From: Chionis minor
Lineage: Eukaryota > Chordata > Aves > Charadriiformes > Chionididae
DNA: 64,000 nucleotides
Direction of reading: 5' to 3'
NCBI GenBank assembly: GCA_013398295.1
Contig: VZSF01000638.1
Location: 313,609-377,608, forward strand
The position numbers and the translations under genes are program-made. Positions 50,406 through 62,300 of this stretch are shown piece by piece (position 1 is the first letter of the stretch; each line of letters begins with the position of its first letter). Under the pieces are notes generated by a model. That model was not told where the DNA came from. It did not search any database and saw only the letters and a list, made by a program, of their open reading frames with translations.

Positions 50406-51190
50406 TCCCCCTGCCTGGCAAGCCCGGGCTCAGCCCCCGGCCCCGGCGGACCCCAGGCGGCGCGGCCCCTCCTCGCCCGGGGGCACCGGCGCGGCCCGGC
50501 CCCTCCCGGAGGGGGCAAATTGCGGCGGGCGCTGCGGCAGGGAGACGGCCCGGCCCGCGCCCTGCCTTCGGGAGGGCAGCCAGGGGAACCGGCCGCCCTT
50601 CCCGGAGCCGGGAGGAAATTCCCGAGGCGCTGCTCGCCTGGCCTCCGCGAGGTGGGAGGAGGCGCCGCCCTGGCCCAGGGGAGGGAGGGCCGAGCCCGGC
50701 GGCGCCGTCCCTCTTCCCGGCACTGAGTGGGGGCCCGGCGCGTCCTGCCGGCCGCCGGCGGGGGCCCAGTTTCGCTCCCCGCCTCCCCGCGCCTGAGGGA
50801 GCTGCTGGTCGGCTGCAGGTGAGTTTTGCCGGTCTCTCCTTGTCGCGACGGCCCCTCGTTCCCTCAGCGATCGCCCCTTCCCCTTCTCCTCCCGCCGGGG
50901 CACCCCGGCCGCCCTCGCCGAAGGGGGCTCAGCCTGCTCCGCTGAGGAAAACCCAAAAACCCACCTCCTCCACCCCAGCGGCTTTTTATCGAAGCGCTCA
51001 GTGGAGTTTTTTCTCTTTGAAGTTCAGTCCGTCTGGTGCTCGTGAAGCCCTTCTTCACCCGTTGCCTGCCCTTTTTCCTAACCCCTGTTTTCCCGGGCAT
51101 CCCCGCGGGCTCCTCGGCACCCCCAGCTTTGTCCAGCGCCTTCGTCCTCCAGAAACCGGCTGCCCCGGCAGCACCATCACTCGCCATGGA
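50390..51190 (+). promoter_or_regulatory. CpG island, probable promoter of the OSMR-like gene
   Basis: This is the only strongly CpG-dense stretch of the window; CG dinucleotides are frequent from about 50,400 to 50,930 and then thin out. It contains several GC boxes (for example CGCCGCCC near 50,662), and no TATA box at a sensible place. A consensus splice donor (CTGCAG then GTGAGT) lies inside it at 50,819. Position and orientation fit the promoter and first exon of the + strand gene whose coding exons start at 59.3 kb. The link is inferred from order and strand; no transcript evidence is available. Confidence 0.72.
50720..50818 (+). other. OSMR: Predicted non-coding exon 1 of the OSMR-like gene
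   Basis: The donor after CTGCAG at 50,818 is followed by GTGAGT, a near-perfect 5' splice site, and lies within the CpG island. The transcription start is not visible, so the left edge is a placeholder. No ATG-started frame here continues into the coding exon, so the exon would be 5' UTR. Other donors in the island or extra untranslated exons in the 8.4-kb intron cannot be excluded. Confidence 0.45.
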
Positions 51191-53007
51191 ATTGAACGCG
51201 TTTTATGACACCCATCCCACCCCCGGCCTTCCCTGGTTTCAAGTTATCACAGCTTAACTACAGCATAAACCCGAGCAGAAATGACTGAGGTGAGGAGCGT
51301 CGCGGGATGAGGCTGCTGCTCCCGCCGGGTGATTAGGTTTGGTTTTAACCTCTTCCTACTGCTTCAGGAAGGTGTTGGCTTGCTCAGAAACGCAAGTCGT
51401 ACAGAGAGAAAAAGTGTTACTTCTGCTTACATTTAAGCAGCTGAAATCTGTTGTTTAATCTCAAAATCGTCAGGGTGAATGGGAAAACATCCTAAGTTCT
51501 GGTGTGGTTCCTGCATTCTTCGGTGTTTGACTATTTTTTTGGCATAATCTTTTAATTTCTCTTTTTATCTAAATATTGCATGCCAGAACCAGTCACTCCT
51601 CCAGCAGAGTAGACCAGATCCTCCTAACACTATTACATGTAGATCATGCCTGAAAACATGGTAAAGTTATTCTTCCTGTTGGTATGAGTCATGCCACAAC
51701 ATTATGTGATTCCTTCCCTACAGTTGTTAGCATTTGCTTTCTCATGGGGCAGGAATAGTCTTACACAGTAAGACTTGTTGAGCACTTCACATTTGTAGCC
51801 CCCATTTTTCACTATTTAATTGCTTTTTTGTTTGGATTCCAGCCTTCATGGGACCATGAAAGTTATAATACTCTCCTGTTTTGGCAAAGCTCTTTAGAAA
51901 ACTAACAGTGTGCATCAGAGAGCTTTCTATTTATCAAGAAAGAGGAGATAAAACCATCCCTAAGTGAACAAATTATTACATGCCTGTTGGACCTTAATTA
52001 TAGAAATTCCTTTCTTCCATGTGCAGCTTTTTAAACCTGTTGCTTGCCCATTAGATCACAAAGGCGTATTGGGAGCTCTCAGTGTCTTATGCACAGACGT
52101 ATTTTTTGTGCTAAGTGTAGTTGAAACCATCTTTAACACTGCTCAGGAGAAGAAAGCCTGAGTAAAAGGACTAAAGGAAGGGTTTTTCCACTTGCGAATT
52201 TGGTGTCTCAGCTATTCATTTTTTTCAGAATTGTTGCAAATTAAGTTTTCTATAAATAATGTGAAATTTATTTTGTATAGGAATCTATTTGGCTGTAGAG
52301 TGCTTTGGCAGATGCTACTTTACCAACACTCAATAAGTTTCCGATGGCTTGACACTACTCCTTGCTTCAAGTGAAGCTGCATCAGTTGTATGATAGCTCT
52401 GCACTTTTGATTTCACAAGGGAAATCATATTGGGAATTGCAGGATTCAGGAGAGCAGAGGCACACTTCAGTGCAGAGACTTTGTACAAACTGTTTGTACC
52501 TGGAGGTATTTATTTGGACTACTGGCCAACTACCTACTGAAGGAACTTTCATCTCTTCTTAAGGTAATTCACTCCTGTGCTGTCTCCACTTCTTGAGTGA
52601 TTGCTCTTTAATGTCAGGTCTCTGAACAATTCCTGTTGCTGCTAAATATTATTGCAATTGCCACCAGGTCTCCAAAATGGTTTTGTTCTGTGGATGTGTC
52701 TGTCAGTACTGATTAATTTCAAGTTAGGTTGAGGAGTAGTGAATCCATTTGTATCTGTTGTGTCATATCCCAGGTTACATTTTTCCAATGGGAAGAATTA
52801 CAAGTTCACTATATATTCATAAGTTAAAAAAATCTGTCAGTGATTCAGGCTACAGACTGACAAGACTAAGCAAGTCTGCTTTATTTTCCCCTAGGATGCT
52901 GAGTTTTTATAAGGGGGAAGAACATAGGGTAAATTGAAAAATTTCTTGCTCAGCTAACTTCTATAGCTTTGACAGATCATTTTGTGTTTCCTGACACAAC
53001 TAGTAAG
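50819..53007 (+). other. Intron 1 (first part) of the OSMR-like gene
   Basis: The CpG-rich start passes into ordinary AT-rich sequence after about 51,200. No further exon or repeat was recognised. Confidence 0.45.
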
Positions 53008-53750
53008 TGAGCCTACTAGGGGAGGTGTCTCACTAGACCTGCTGCTTACAGAGAAAATCTGGTGGGTGATATGGGGATTGGAGGCTGTGTTGGGCTTAAC
53101 AACAATGAAATGACGAGTTCTTGATTCTTGGTGAAATAAGGACGAGGGTCAGCAAAACCACTACGATGGACTTCTGGAAATCAGACTTTAGTCTGTTCAG
53201 AACACTTGTTGAGAGAGTTCCTTGGGAGGCCATTCTGAAGGGCAAAGGAGTCCAGGAAGGCTGGACACTCTTCAGGAAAGTAGTCTTGGAGGCACAGGAG
53301 CAGGCTGTCCCAGTGTACTGTAAGACAAACCAGCAGGGAAGATGACCAGCCTGGCTGAGCAGGGAGCTTCTGCTGGGTCTCAGAGAAAAAAGGAGAGTGT
53401 ACCATCTTTGGAAGAAGGGGCAGGCAACTCAAAAAGGGTATAGGGATCTAGTTAGGTCATGCAGAAAAAACACCATAAAAGCAAAAGAACAGCTAGAATT
53501 TAATCTGCCCACTGTTGTAAGAAATAATAAAAAAGGTTTTTACAAATAAATTAACAACAAAAAGAGAGCCAGAGAGAATGTCTACATCTATTGGATGTGG
53601 AGGGGAAGATTGTCAGCAAGGATGAGGAGAAGGCTGAGGTACTTAATGCTTTCTTTGCCATAGTCTTTAACAGTAAAACCAGTTATCCTCAGGGTATTCA
53701 CCCCCCAGAGCTGGAAGACAAGGTTGGAGGATAAAATAAACGCCCCATAG

Positions 53751-54325
53751 TCCAGGAGGAAGCAGTTAGTGACCTGCTACGTCAACTGGACAGTCACAAG
53801 TCTACAGGACCAGATGTGATCTACCCGAGAGTGCTGAGGGAGCTGGTGGAGGAGCTTGCCAAGCGACTCTCCGTGATTTATCAGTGGTCCTGGTCAACAG
53901 GGGAGGTCCCAGATGACTGGAGGCTTGCAACGTGATGCCGATCTACAAGAAGGGCTGTAAGGAGGATCTGGGCAACTACAGACCTGTCAGCCTGACCTTG
54001 GTGCCAGGAAAGGTTATCAATTCATCCTGAGTGCACTTACAGGGCAAGTGAAAGACAAGCAGGGGATCAGGCCGAGCCAGCATGGGTTCATGAAGGGCAG
54101 GTCCTGCCTGACCAACCTGATCTCCTTTTATGACCAAGTGACCCGCCTGGTGGATAAGAGAAAGGCTGTGGGTGTTGTCTGTTTGGACTTCAGTAAGGCC
54201 TTTGACACAGTCTGCCACAGCATTCTGCTAGAGAAGCTGGCAGCCCATGGCATTGATGGGTGACTCTTCGCTGGGTTACAAACTGGCTGGATGGCCGAGC
54301 CCAGAGACTGGTGGTGAACGGTGCN
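53751..54325 (+). other. Assembly block: exact repeat of 21,458-22,031, ended by n
   Basis: From 53,751 to 54,324 I see no difference from 21,458-22,031 over 574 bases, including shared private defects (the odd TTATCAATTCATCCTGAGTG segment and the one-base loss before TGACTCTTCGCTGG). Left of 53,751 the two CR1 copies differ at many positions. The block stops at an n (54,325). The abrupt switch from diverged to identical fits copy A reads being pulled into this gap. Gene conversion is the alternative but would not explain the n. Confidence 0.85.
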
Positions 54326-54793
54326 GCCAAGCCACTTTCATTTATCAGCGGTCCTGGTCAACGGGGGAGGTCCCAGATGACTGGAGGCTTGCAGCGTGAC
54401 GCCCATCTACAAGAAGGGCCGTAAGGAGGATCCGGGCCACTACAGACCTGGCCACATGATCTCAATACCAGGAAAGATCATGGAATGTTTTAACCTGAGT
54501 GTACTCATGCGACATCTGAAGGACAAGCAGGAGATCGGGCCCAGCCAACATGGGTTCATGAAGGGCAGGTCCTGCCTGACCAACCTGATCTCCTTTTATG
54601 ACCAAGTGACCCGCCTGGTGGATAAGAGAAAGGCTGTGGGTGTTGTCTGTTTGGACTTCAGTAAGGCCTTTGACACAGTCTGCCACAGCATTCTGCTAGA
54701 GAAGCTGGCAGCCCATGGCATTGATGGGTGACTCTTCGCTGGGTTACAAACTGGCTGGATGGCCGAGCCCAGAGACTGGTGGTGAACGGTGCN
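54326..54793 (+). other. Assembly block between two n, second half identical to copy A
   Basis: Between the n at 54,325 and the n at 54,793, the first 223 bases are a CR1 version not seen elsewhere in the window (GKIMECFNLSVLMRHLKDK). From 54,549 to 54,792 (244 bases) they match 21,788-22,031 and 54,081-54,324 with no visible difference. All three stop at the same base (GTGAACGGTGC). The block also goes back over sequence already given, so it is not a linear continuation. It is best treated as an assembly insertion. Confidence 0.85.
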
Positions 54794-55365
54794 TCAGGAA
54801 TAGTGTGGCCAGCAGGAGCAGGAAATTGATCGTGCCCCTGTACTCAGCACTGGTGAGGCCGCAGCTTGAGTGCTGTGTGCAGTTTTGGGCACCGCAGTAT
54901 CAGAGAGACATTGAGGTGCTGGAGCATGTCCAGAGAAGGGCAACGAAGCTGGTGAGGGGTCTGGAGAACAAGTCTCATGAGGAGTGCATGAGGGAATTGA
55001 CATTGTTTAGCCTGGAGAAAAGGAGGCTGAGGGGAGACCTTATCACTCTCTGCAACTACCTGAAAGGAGGCTGTAGCGAGGTGGGGTCAATCTCTTCTCC
55101 CAAGTAACAAGCAATAGGACAAGAGGAAATGGCGTCAAGTTGTTCCAGGGGAGGTTTAGATTGGACATTAGTTACAGAAGGAGTCATCAAGCCTTGGAAC
55201 AGGCTGCTCAGGGAGATGGTGGAATCACCGTTCCTGGAGGTATTTAAAAGATGGGCAGATGTGGTGCTGAGGGACATGGTTTAGGGGTGGTTTTGGCAGT
55301 GTAGGTTTATGGTTGGACTCGATGATCTTGAAGGTCTCTTCCAACCCAAGTGATTCTGTGCCTAA

Positions 55366-55634
55366 CCATCCTCAATTTACACCTTAGAATTATTCCTCAT
55401 TTTATAGATCATTTCACAGTGTCTGCCAATAACCAGACTCATCACAGAAATTAGAACCACTATTGTTAATGATGGCAAGAAGTGAGAACTTAGGGTAGCG
55501 ATTATTTCCTTTTATGTGGCATTTACGAGGCCATCTCTAAATTCCCAAAGCAGTCTGGGGATTACAGTACAAAGAAGACTGACAGACTGTACTGAGTCTG
55601 CCAGAGAGACACCAGGAGGCTTTGGAGGCAGGAG
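55366..55634. other. Intron 1 spacer
   Basis: Short unique sequence between a young and an old CR1 fragment. Nothing was recognised. Confidence 0.5.
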
Positions 55635-55985
55635 CACGTGTGGGAGTCACTGAAGGAGCTGAGTGTGCTTAGCCTTGAGAAGAGAAAGGTAAGGGCAGGT
55701 CTCACTGCAGTCCTTGTCTAATTAATTGGAAATTACTGAGAAGACAGAGCTGAGCTTTTTGCAGAGGTGTACAGCAAAATGGCAAGAGGAAACAGGTGCA
55801 AATTGTAGCAAGGAAAATACAAGGAGAAAAATATGAGAAAAATTAATATGTGAGTATAAGGAGAAATACTGAGAAAAACCTTCATAGTGAGGGTGATGAA
55901 GCAGTGGAACAAATTGCCCAGAGAAGCTGAGGAATCTCCATCCTTGTAGTTCTTCAAAACTCATTTGAACAAACTGCTGTGTGAT
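55635..55985 (+). mobile_element. CR1: Old CR1 3'-part fragment in intron 1
   Basis: The words CTGAAGGAGCTGAGTGTGCT, then TAGCCTTGAGAAGAGAAAGG (about 55,651-55,690) match [13 protein letters not shown]. Later AAGCAGTGGAACAAATTGCC (about 55,899) and CCATCCTTGTAGTTCTTCAAAA match KHWNKLP and SLEVFK. The order is that of CR1 ORF2 read on the + strand, with many changes and indels. Confidence 0.75.
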
Positions 55986-58900
55986 AGGCTACAGAAATGC
56001 CATTGCAAATTTATCTTAATGACAAAAGTAACTAGAAAGGAAACAGTATTCAAATGACGTCTTTGTAGTCCACATTTAAAGTCACTAGTATGAGAGCTTA
56101 TTGTTCTTACTTGAAATTCATGGAAACAGTACGCAAGCGTTCCAGGTTGGAGCATGGTGACAAAACATGACTTTTGTTAGGCTTAAAGAAAGATCTGCAG
56201 TGATTCAGTCTCAGATGAAGAACTGTGGCATTCTAATGTGGTATTCATATTTTTTCTGATTGGCAGATCCGAACCAAGCTATTCGCCAGAAAAATGGTTG
56301 TGATTGTCACTGTTCTTGTCACATTTGATAGTTGCTCACTGTTTCTCAGAGGTAGTACTTTGCTTCTTTCAGGGTGATGAATTTTTTTTTAGGTGAAACC
56401 TAAAAACCTACCCTGGCTTCCTGTCTTCATTCCCTTTGTTGTTCAATTATTTTCACTTTTGGCAAGGATGTAGTCAATCTGTTATCATCACTGGGGTTTT
56501 TTTAAGTGAAATTGATAATGTATTTTGTACAACTGTTTTCATTCTCTTTTAATTTTTGTAACCAAGACACAGGTTTTTAAATGATTTTATAGAACTTAAT
56601 TATTGATAATACAGAATAAGTGCTTGAGGTTAGTAGGTAGTAATTAGTATATGTGATTAATTTGTTAGTCATAGGCAGAAGTTTCTGCATGAAGATGATT
56701 TAAGTCATAATATTATTTCTATATTAAGGATTGTGTTTCTTTTTTCTCAAGTAGTGTTTCATTTATTTCAATTTACTTAATATTCTGTTAGAGAATTCCA
56801 GAACTTTTCCCATGAAGACTGGTTTGATACCTACAATTGAAAATATTAGCACAATTTATTATACAGTATTAAACTAGTTTATTAACATACCGAATAATGA
56901 AAAGCATTGTAACTGTTCAAAATAAGTTTATATTTTGATGGTCATTTATTATATTACACTGCCCTTTAGTAGCATAGAGCCAAAAATAAATAAATAAAAG
57001 TGATGTAGTCTGTGTCGTTAGTGAGCTGGCAGTGTAAATGACTGGAGAGAGATAGTTAAATTAGACATTTATTTCAATGCCTCTCAAGAGCAGAAAAGAG
57101 TTTGGATTTTTTTTCCAGACAGGAAATAATTTAAACAAATAATCTAATATGTCATGATTTCCACAATACTTTCCCATTGTATTTAGTGTTGTATTTAAGT
57201 GATACATTACAAATAGGGTAAATAGCTTAGTGTCCAACCCCAAAGATGTTTACAAAATCAGGGGTCCTGTGGGGCCAGGTTTTCATCGCACTGATGTAGT
57301 TAACTCAGGAGTTACGCCACTGAGCTTTACTGACCGCCCTTCTATTAAATTTGTCTTAAAGCAGAGAGTCAACTCCCTTGACTTTAAAGGCAGGGCTTTT
57401 CTCCACCTTTTTCTGAAAAAGGGCATGCAAGATTTGGCTTTGTGTCTTAATATTAATTTCATATAATTCAAAAGAATAACAATCTAGTGAAGAGTTACCA
57501 GAAGTTTTAACATAATCTGCCTTGGAAAGACTACTTTTTGTGTCACTTACTTGCCACTTACTGCTCTATAACAAAGAGCCGTTCTATCACATTTATTACA
57601 GAGAAAACATACCCATTTATTTTCCCTTTTAGGTATTAATTTTGATTAGGTGATAAAAATAGTCTAAACTTGGAAAATGTATAAAGAAGCAGGTTTTCCT
57701 AAGTCGGTTCTTGGAACAGTCTGTTAGTTGCATGTGAATTAGGCCTAGGGTCTCAAAACTATATAGATTCTTTATTCCTGTTGATTTTAGTGTTGTCCAA
57801 ATGCTTTTGAGGATATTGGTACAATGCCAAGGAAGACAGCAGAAGCCCATACATTAGGCAATATGGGGGCCACTCTGGGAAGCATTTGTGCCCAGAAGGG
57901 AAATGCTGGGGCACGCTGCAGCAAGGGTGCTTGTTGTGGGTGCAGTGCTGCATGCAGGACCCTTCTACATTTCGCATGTGACCTTTAGAAAAATGGGTGG
58001 GTGCGGTGGGGGGAGAAAAGTTTGCAATTTTTTGATCCTTTGAAGAAATCCAGAGCTTCTCAAAACCAACGGATCTAATGCAGAGTTGTTAAACCTAAGT
58101 GTCTGTAGCTCTGAGGTATTAAATTGGAGGTTTTCTGCTAGGAGGAAATTCTGGAGTGAATTCCCGGCCCTTCTGAAACCAGTAAATGTTCTGTCTGTGG
58201 CCTTAGTGGGGACAGAAGGTCATCCCGGTTATCTGTCCTGCTAAGCAGTTTCAACTTTCTTTGTGGAAGCAGTGCTAGAAGACTGTCTTTATCAGTATTC
58301 TATGCAGTTCCAGAAATATAAAAAGTGGAAATCAAAAGTTAAAGATAGCTGTGTCCGTAGTCCTGTTCCTGTTGTTAGGATTCCTGTACCCCTGTGCCGT
58401 AGTGCTTTTAATCATGCTGCTGCTGAATGTTTACTTCTCCCTGCCACAGAGGGGGCATTACAGGTGACTGGTGTCTTACCAGGTCTGACATACGATCAGT
58501 CCCTCGGGACTGGGCTGCGCAAGTCAAACAGACGTTCATCCTGTCACAATGTTAGCATAAAAGCTGTAAAAGGAATGCCAGATGAAGCTATGTGGTGCTA
58601 GACATGACAGTCCTTCTAGCAAAGGAACCTGCTAGGACGTAGATATGTAGATTTCAACTCCTCTCTGACTACAGCCTGCCATATAGTGTCCTGGGTGCTG
58701 GCAAAAGGCGAGACCATGCTTGCCGAAGTCTGCTGGATTCATCAGTTGGGAGTAGAACCCACCAGGCCTTTTGCACCTTGATGCTTTCTTTCCTCATTAG
58801 GATGGATATCTTGTTACTTCTTGTCCTTTGGAGTGGAGCAGAAGAGAGGGAGCATCTGTCGCTCTGCCTGATTGGGCTAATCTGGCCCAAACCATGACAC

Positions 58901-59258
58901 TTGTGCAGGAGGGAAGCCGAAATACATCAGGACAAACTTTCGTTTTCATATTCCTTAGCAATAAGTGCAAGGAAAACTTTAAAGATATTGTGTGTTTTAT
59001 TTGTTTAGATTAAATTGATCTTTTTGAGTGCAGTGTATTTTTCCCTATGCTGTAACCAGGTCCTAAAAACAGGAGGGTTTTTTCATTCCTTACCTTTCTT
59101 TATCCATTCTTCCTGAATTTCTCTTGAAGTGCCTGGAGTCTGTGTGGTTGGGTTTTTATTTACTCATTCTTAAATAAAGTAATATTATCTGGACATAATA
59201 TTTCTAGCATGTATTTCTCATAAAAGAAACAAATAAATAGAAATGTCTTCTTTCCTAG
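55986..59258 (+). other. Intron 1 (last part) of the OSMR-like gene
   Basis: AT-rich sequence with a short (AAAT)n tract near 56,985. A frame of 99 codons from the ATG at 58,302 to 58,601 has no domain. The intron ends in a pyrimidine tract CTTCTTTCCTAG at 59,247-59,258. A second possible acceptor is CTTGTGCAG ending at 59,272. Confidence 0.5.
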
Positions 59259-59286
59259 TAAGTCTTGTGCAGGAAAAGACAGATGA

Positions 59287-59359
59287 ATGATGAATCGCTT
59301 CATGGTTCTGGCAGTACTGCTCCCCCTGAGGACTTGCTACTCTGCATACTCACAGCAAG
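59287..59359 (+). CDS. OSMR: OSMR-like cytokine receptor, signal-peptide exon
   Basis: The exon encodes the N-terminal signal peptide of a type I membrane receptor: MMNRFMVLAVLLPLRTC then YSAYSQQ, with a hydrophobic core (FMVLAVLLPL) and small residues after it. The string LLPLRTCYS resembles LLSLRTYQS in the same place of human OSMR as I recall it. The acceptor is probably at 59,258 (pyrimidine tract then AG). The exon ends after the first base of a codon (G), followed by GTAAAT. In-frame ATGs stand at 59,287 and 59,290; the second has A at -3 and is the more likely start. An out-of-frame ATG at 59,283 overlaps them. OSMR pairs with gp130 to receive oncostatin M and signals through JAK/STAT at the plasma membrane (family knowledge). 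Confidence 0.8.
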
Positions 59360-62300
59360 GTAAATGTCTGAACACTTACTTTTGTATTTGGAAGTGGTCT
59401 ACATCAGCTGAGGCTTTGGAGTTGCTCATTTGTAAGTCTCCTGTGTTTAAGCGACACGTTGCACACTTAATCAAATGATTCTCTTCAGTAAGGTGATGAA
59501 GCAACTTGTATAATACCTGGGGTTTTGTAACACCATCATGCAAAATTGCCCGATGTATCAATAACTTCAAATGATACGAAGCCAGAGTGTACTTATTTAT
59601 CTGTTCCCCCTCTGTCTCATGGTTTTGATCTGTACTCTGACATATCTTCAAATAATTTATTTCCTCTTTGACAACTCTTCTATTTTTCTACCTCTTCTCT
59701 ACACTTTCTCTTTTTTTGTGTCATCTATAAACACTTTAGCACTTCTGTTGGCTCTTTCCTGATTGTGCCACAGGATTCCAGGACCTGAATTTTATTTCTT
59801 ATACTTCACATATGTATCCAGTTATAAGAAAAAAGCAATTATGTGTATTCAGAGGAAACAAAGTTGAATATAAGGATAACTTCCTAGAATGCTGTGTATT
59901 TTAAGGTAAAAGTGCTGCTTGCACACTTGCTGCTGGCAATAGCATCAGGCATGACACAAAAGGAAAAAAAGGAATGAATATTTTTAATTGGCTTTCCTGT
60001 GACCACTATTAAGAAGTCAGAACTATCCAGACTATAGTTTGCATTATAGAAGTTGTATTGCCTTAATTAAGTTGGTGAAGGAGGGAAAGGGTGGGATTTT
60101 GCATAAATGTACTTGCTATCATTCTGAAGCGGGTAATATATCTGTTTCAGACTTTTTTGCCTGTCTTCAGCATTGAAATCCATTCACCCAAGATACCATT
60201 TCCTCAGTTTTGAGACAGTATTGCCAGTGCCCCTAAAGTGGCAAAATTTTGTAGTCCAGGCAAGTCCAAACAGTTACTGCATTACAGTAGCTTGGTCACT
60301 TGTTTTCACATGCAGTTGTTTAGGAACAGAATTAGTTTCTGTCGTTAATCATAAAGCTATTTATATAGTCTTAAGTTAGCTTTCCAGTTAAAACAAGTCT
60401 TAATATGCCTTCAGTGTTTAACTTTGCTAGGAGAGGAAGATTATAACTGTGAAAGCTACATATATTTCTACGTATGTAAATTACACTACAAAAGTCTTTA
60501 AGTCCCACATTGTAACTCAGTGGTCTTCAGGGTCTTGGATACATCCTTGACTGTGTTGTTTCTTCTGTTTGCTGGTACTGTGAGTAAGACCTGACTGGTG
60601 ACCTAGGAACTGTAAGACCTGTCTTACGCCAAGCCCTGAGGAAAACAAAATTGCATGAGGTCTGAAGTGATATGTCATGTAACTCAAAGGAGATAGTGGA
60701 GTGACGCTTGTACAGATGGAGTAAAAAAAGAAACTGAGACCTTTTTTTTTTTTTCAAATTAATTAAATGTGGCAGGTGAAAATATTCTCCATGGTGAGCA
60801 AAGGGATGAGATTTTAGCTTGGACAAATAGAGACAGATGTAGAGAAGAAAGGCAAGCTTATCATCAATGCAACGGCATAGTAGTGACAGTTGCAGTTAGA
60901 ATTGGCTAGAGAAGAAGCAGAAAAGAGGATAGGGAGATTCAGAAGACATGCATGGATTTATTGGTGCACCTTGAAGAAGTTTCTGCCAACTGCATGGCTT
61001 TCTTTCAGGAATAGTTGTTTTCTTTCCCTGGGAATCCTTCTTTGTGCCTGCGAGTTTCATTGAGACACTAGCTGGGTCTCTTCCCTCAAGTTTGTATATT
61101 TGTGCCATGCCCATCTGTCTACCCTAGTTGCTTCAGCACTACAGATGTAAAACTGTAGATGTGAAAGAACGGCAAGAGACAGAGCTTTAGATCAGCCACC
61201 TATTTGCATATGTGAAATGAGATCCCCTCGGAGGCTTGGTACGTGGTGCTTCAGGTAAAAGGATGATAAACATACAGATAACGTTGACCAGAAGGTGAAC
61301 AGCTAAGATTACATACTGGAGGGGAATGGCATTACAGTCAATTCTTTAGCATAAGTGGGATTTTAACAGCCTTTATCTTGTTTTGATGGTGAAAGTCTGT
61401 AGGACATGGGGAGATGAAGTGTGTCCTGTCTTACCTTCCCAAAACAATGTAAAATACTCTACTTCCACAGTTAATTTTATGACTCACGTTGGTTGTTCCG
61501 GCTCCTCGCCTGGTCAGTCCTTGGCAGTAAAGCTAACATTATTTCTGTTTTCCAGAAAAAACTAGAATTGCCACTCACTCATCATTTAGGCAAGAGAAAT
61601 TTATCCCCAGTCCTCCCACTGTGTTTATTTAGTTCCAGACATCTGCTAGTGGTCATAGGTGCTGGGTTTCCTTATGGTAGTATAAAACTGGTGGTCATTA
61701 TTTTTCAAAAGCAACTGTCAAGAAGCACGTATGTTTTTTTAAGGACCACATCATAGCCATAGCCAAAAAGGGAAATTTTACTTCAGCGCTTGAAACATTT
61801 TTGCATTTACCATACAGAATACACTAATGCTGTGAAGTTCTGCTTTCCTGTAATTTACACGTTTATCTTTTTCCAGTAATTATATAGTAAGGCTGCAGTG
61901 AGAATTGATAGAAGGTACACGTGCATATATATGTGTGTGTATACTTCTTCCTCAAAAACTTTTTTAGTATACCACAATCCTCTTTCTGAGAACAAGTGTT
62001 TGAACACTGAAACCTTGATTTCTCCCTCCAACATATCTGAAGACGTCTATGCTGTAGTTTGCTCTGATTGAAAGCATATGGTTTTCATTTTGCTTTGACG
62101 TCTACTACCTTTGAAAATGGAATTCTTTCCATTGATTGATCGGGGATTGTTATAACTGCTGCTTCTCCTGAGCCTTTAATTTCCTACAGTTAATGTAAAG
62201 ATGCATATGTAGGGAAACTGCTGCACAGAAGTAAGTGCAGAGCAGGCACCACAGGATAAATTGTGAAACGATGTGGATATCTGATTGCTGCTACAGGCAT

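Larger units (their letters stand above)
53130..55280 (+). pseudogene. CR1 ORF2 remnant, interrupted and chimeric
   Basis: Reliable parts are the linker region at 53,121-53,740 and the C-terminal part after the second n, from [20 protein letters not shown] (54,800) to [11 protein letters not shown] (about 55,005), YLKGG (about 55,060) and the LRDMV end near 55,280. Frames are broken by substitutions and indels; for example TTAGTTACAGAAGGAG near 55,168 has lost the codons for the usual RKNFF. There is no catalytic FADD box in the given sequence. It cannot be translated into a working enzyme. Confidence 0.85.
53008..55365 (+). mobile_element. CR1: CR1 LINE (copy B) in intron 1, chimeric in this assembly
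   Basis: Homology starts near the end of the endonuclease domain (about 53,040: LLLTEK), continues through KTTTMDFWKSDFSLFR, LVERVPWEAILKGKGVQEG and VYCKTNQQGR (53,150-53,340), and ends with the CR1 3' UTR (GGTTGGACTCGATGATCTTG near 55,312, then CCAACCCAAGTGATTCTGTG). It is in the same orientation as the gene. Between 53,751 and 54,792 the sequence is made of assembly blocks (listed separately), and the RT part from the GVPQGS block to just before IRNSVASR, including FADD, is absent. The true copy is therefore only known at both ends. Confidence 0.9.

Noticed and set aside
50321..51208. A 295-codon open frame in the CpG island, with a 157-codon frame on the other strand
   Set aside because: Both are Pro/Arg/Ala/Gly-rich, lie in CpG-dense DNA where stop codons are rare, and the first starts at GTG right after the CR1 ORF2 stop. 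They cross the predicted splice donor and have no domain.
58263..58601. A 112-codon open frame in intron 1 as a possible additional exon
   Set aside because: It starts at GTG (first ATG at 58,302), has no domain or fitting splice sites that I could support, and does not resemble a cytokine receptor segment.
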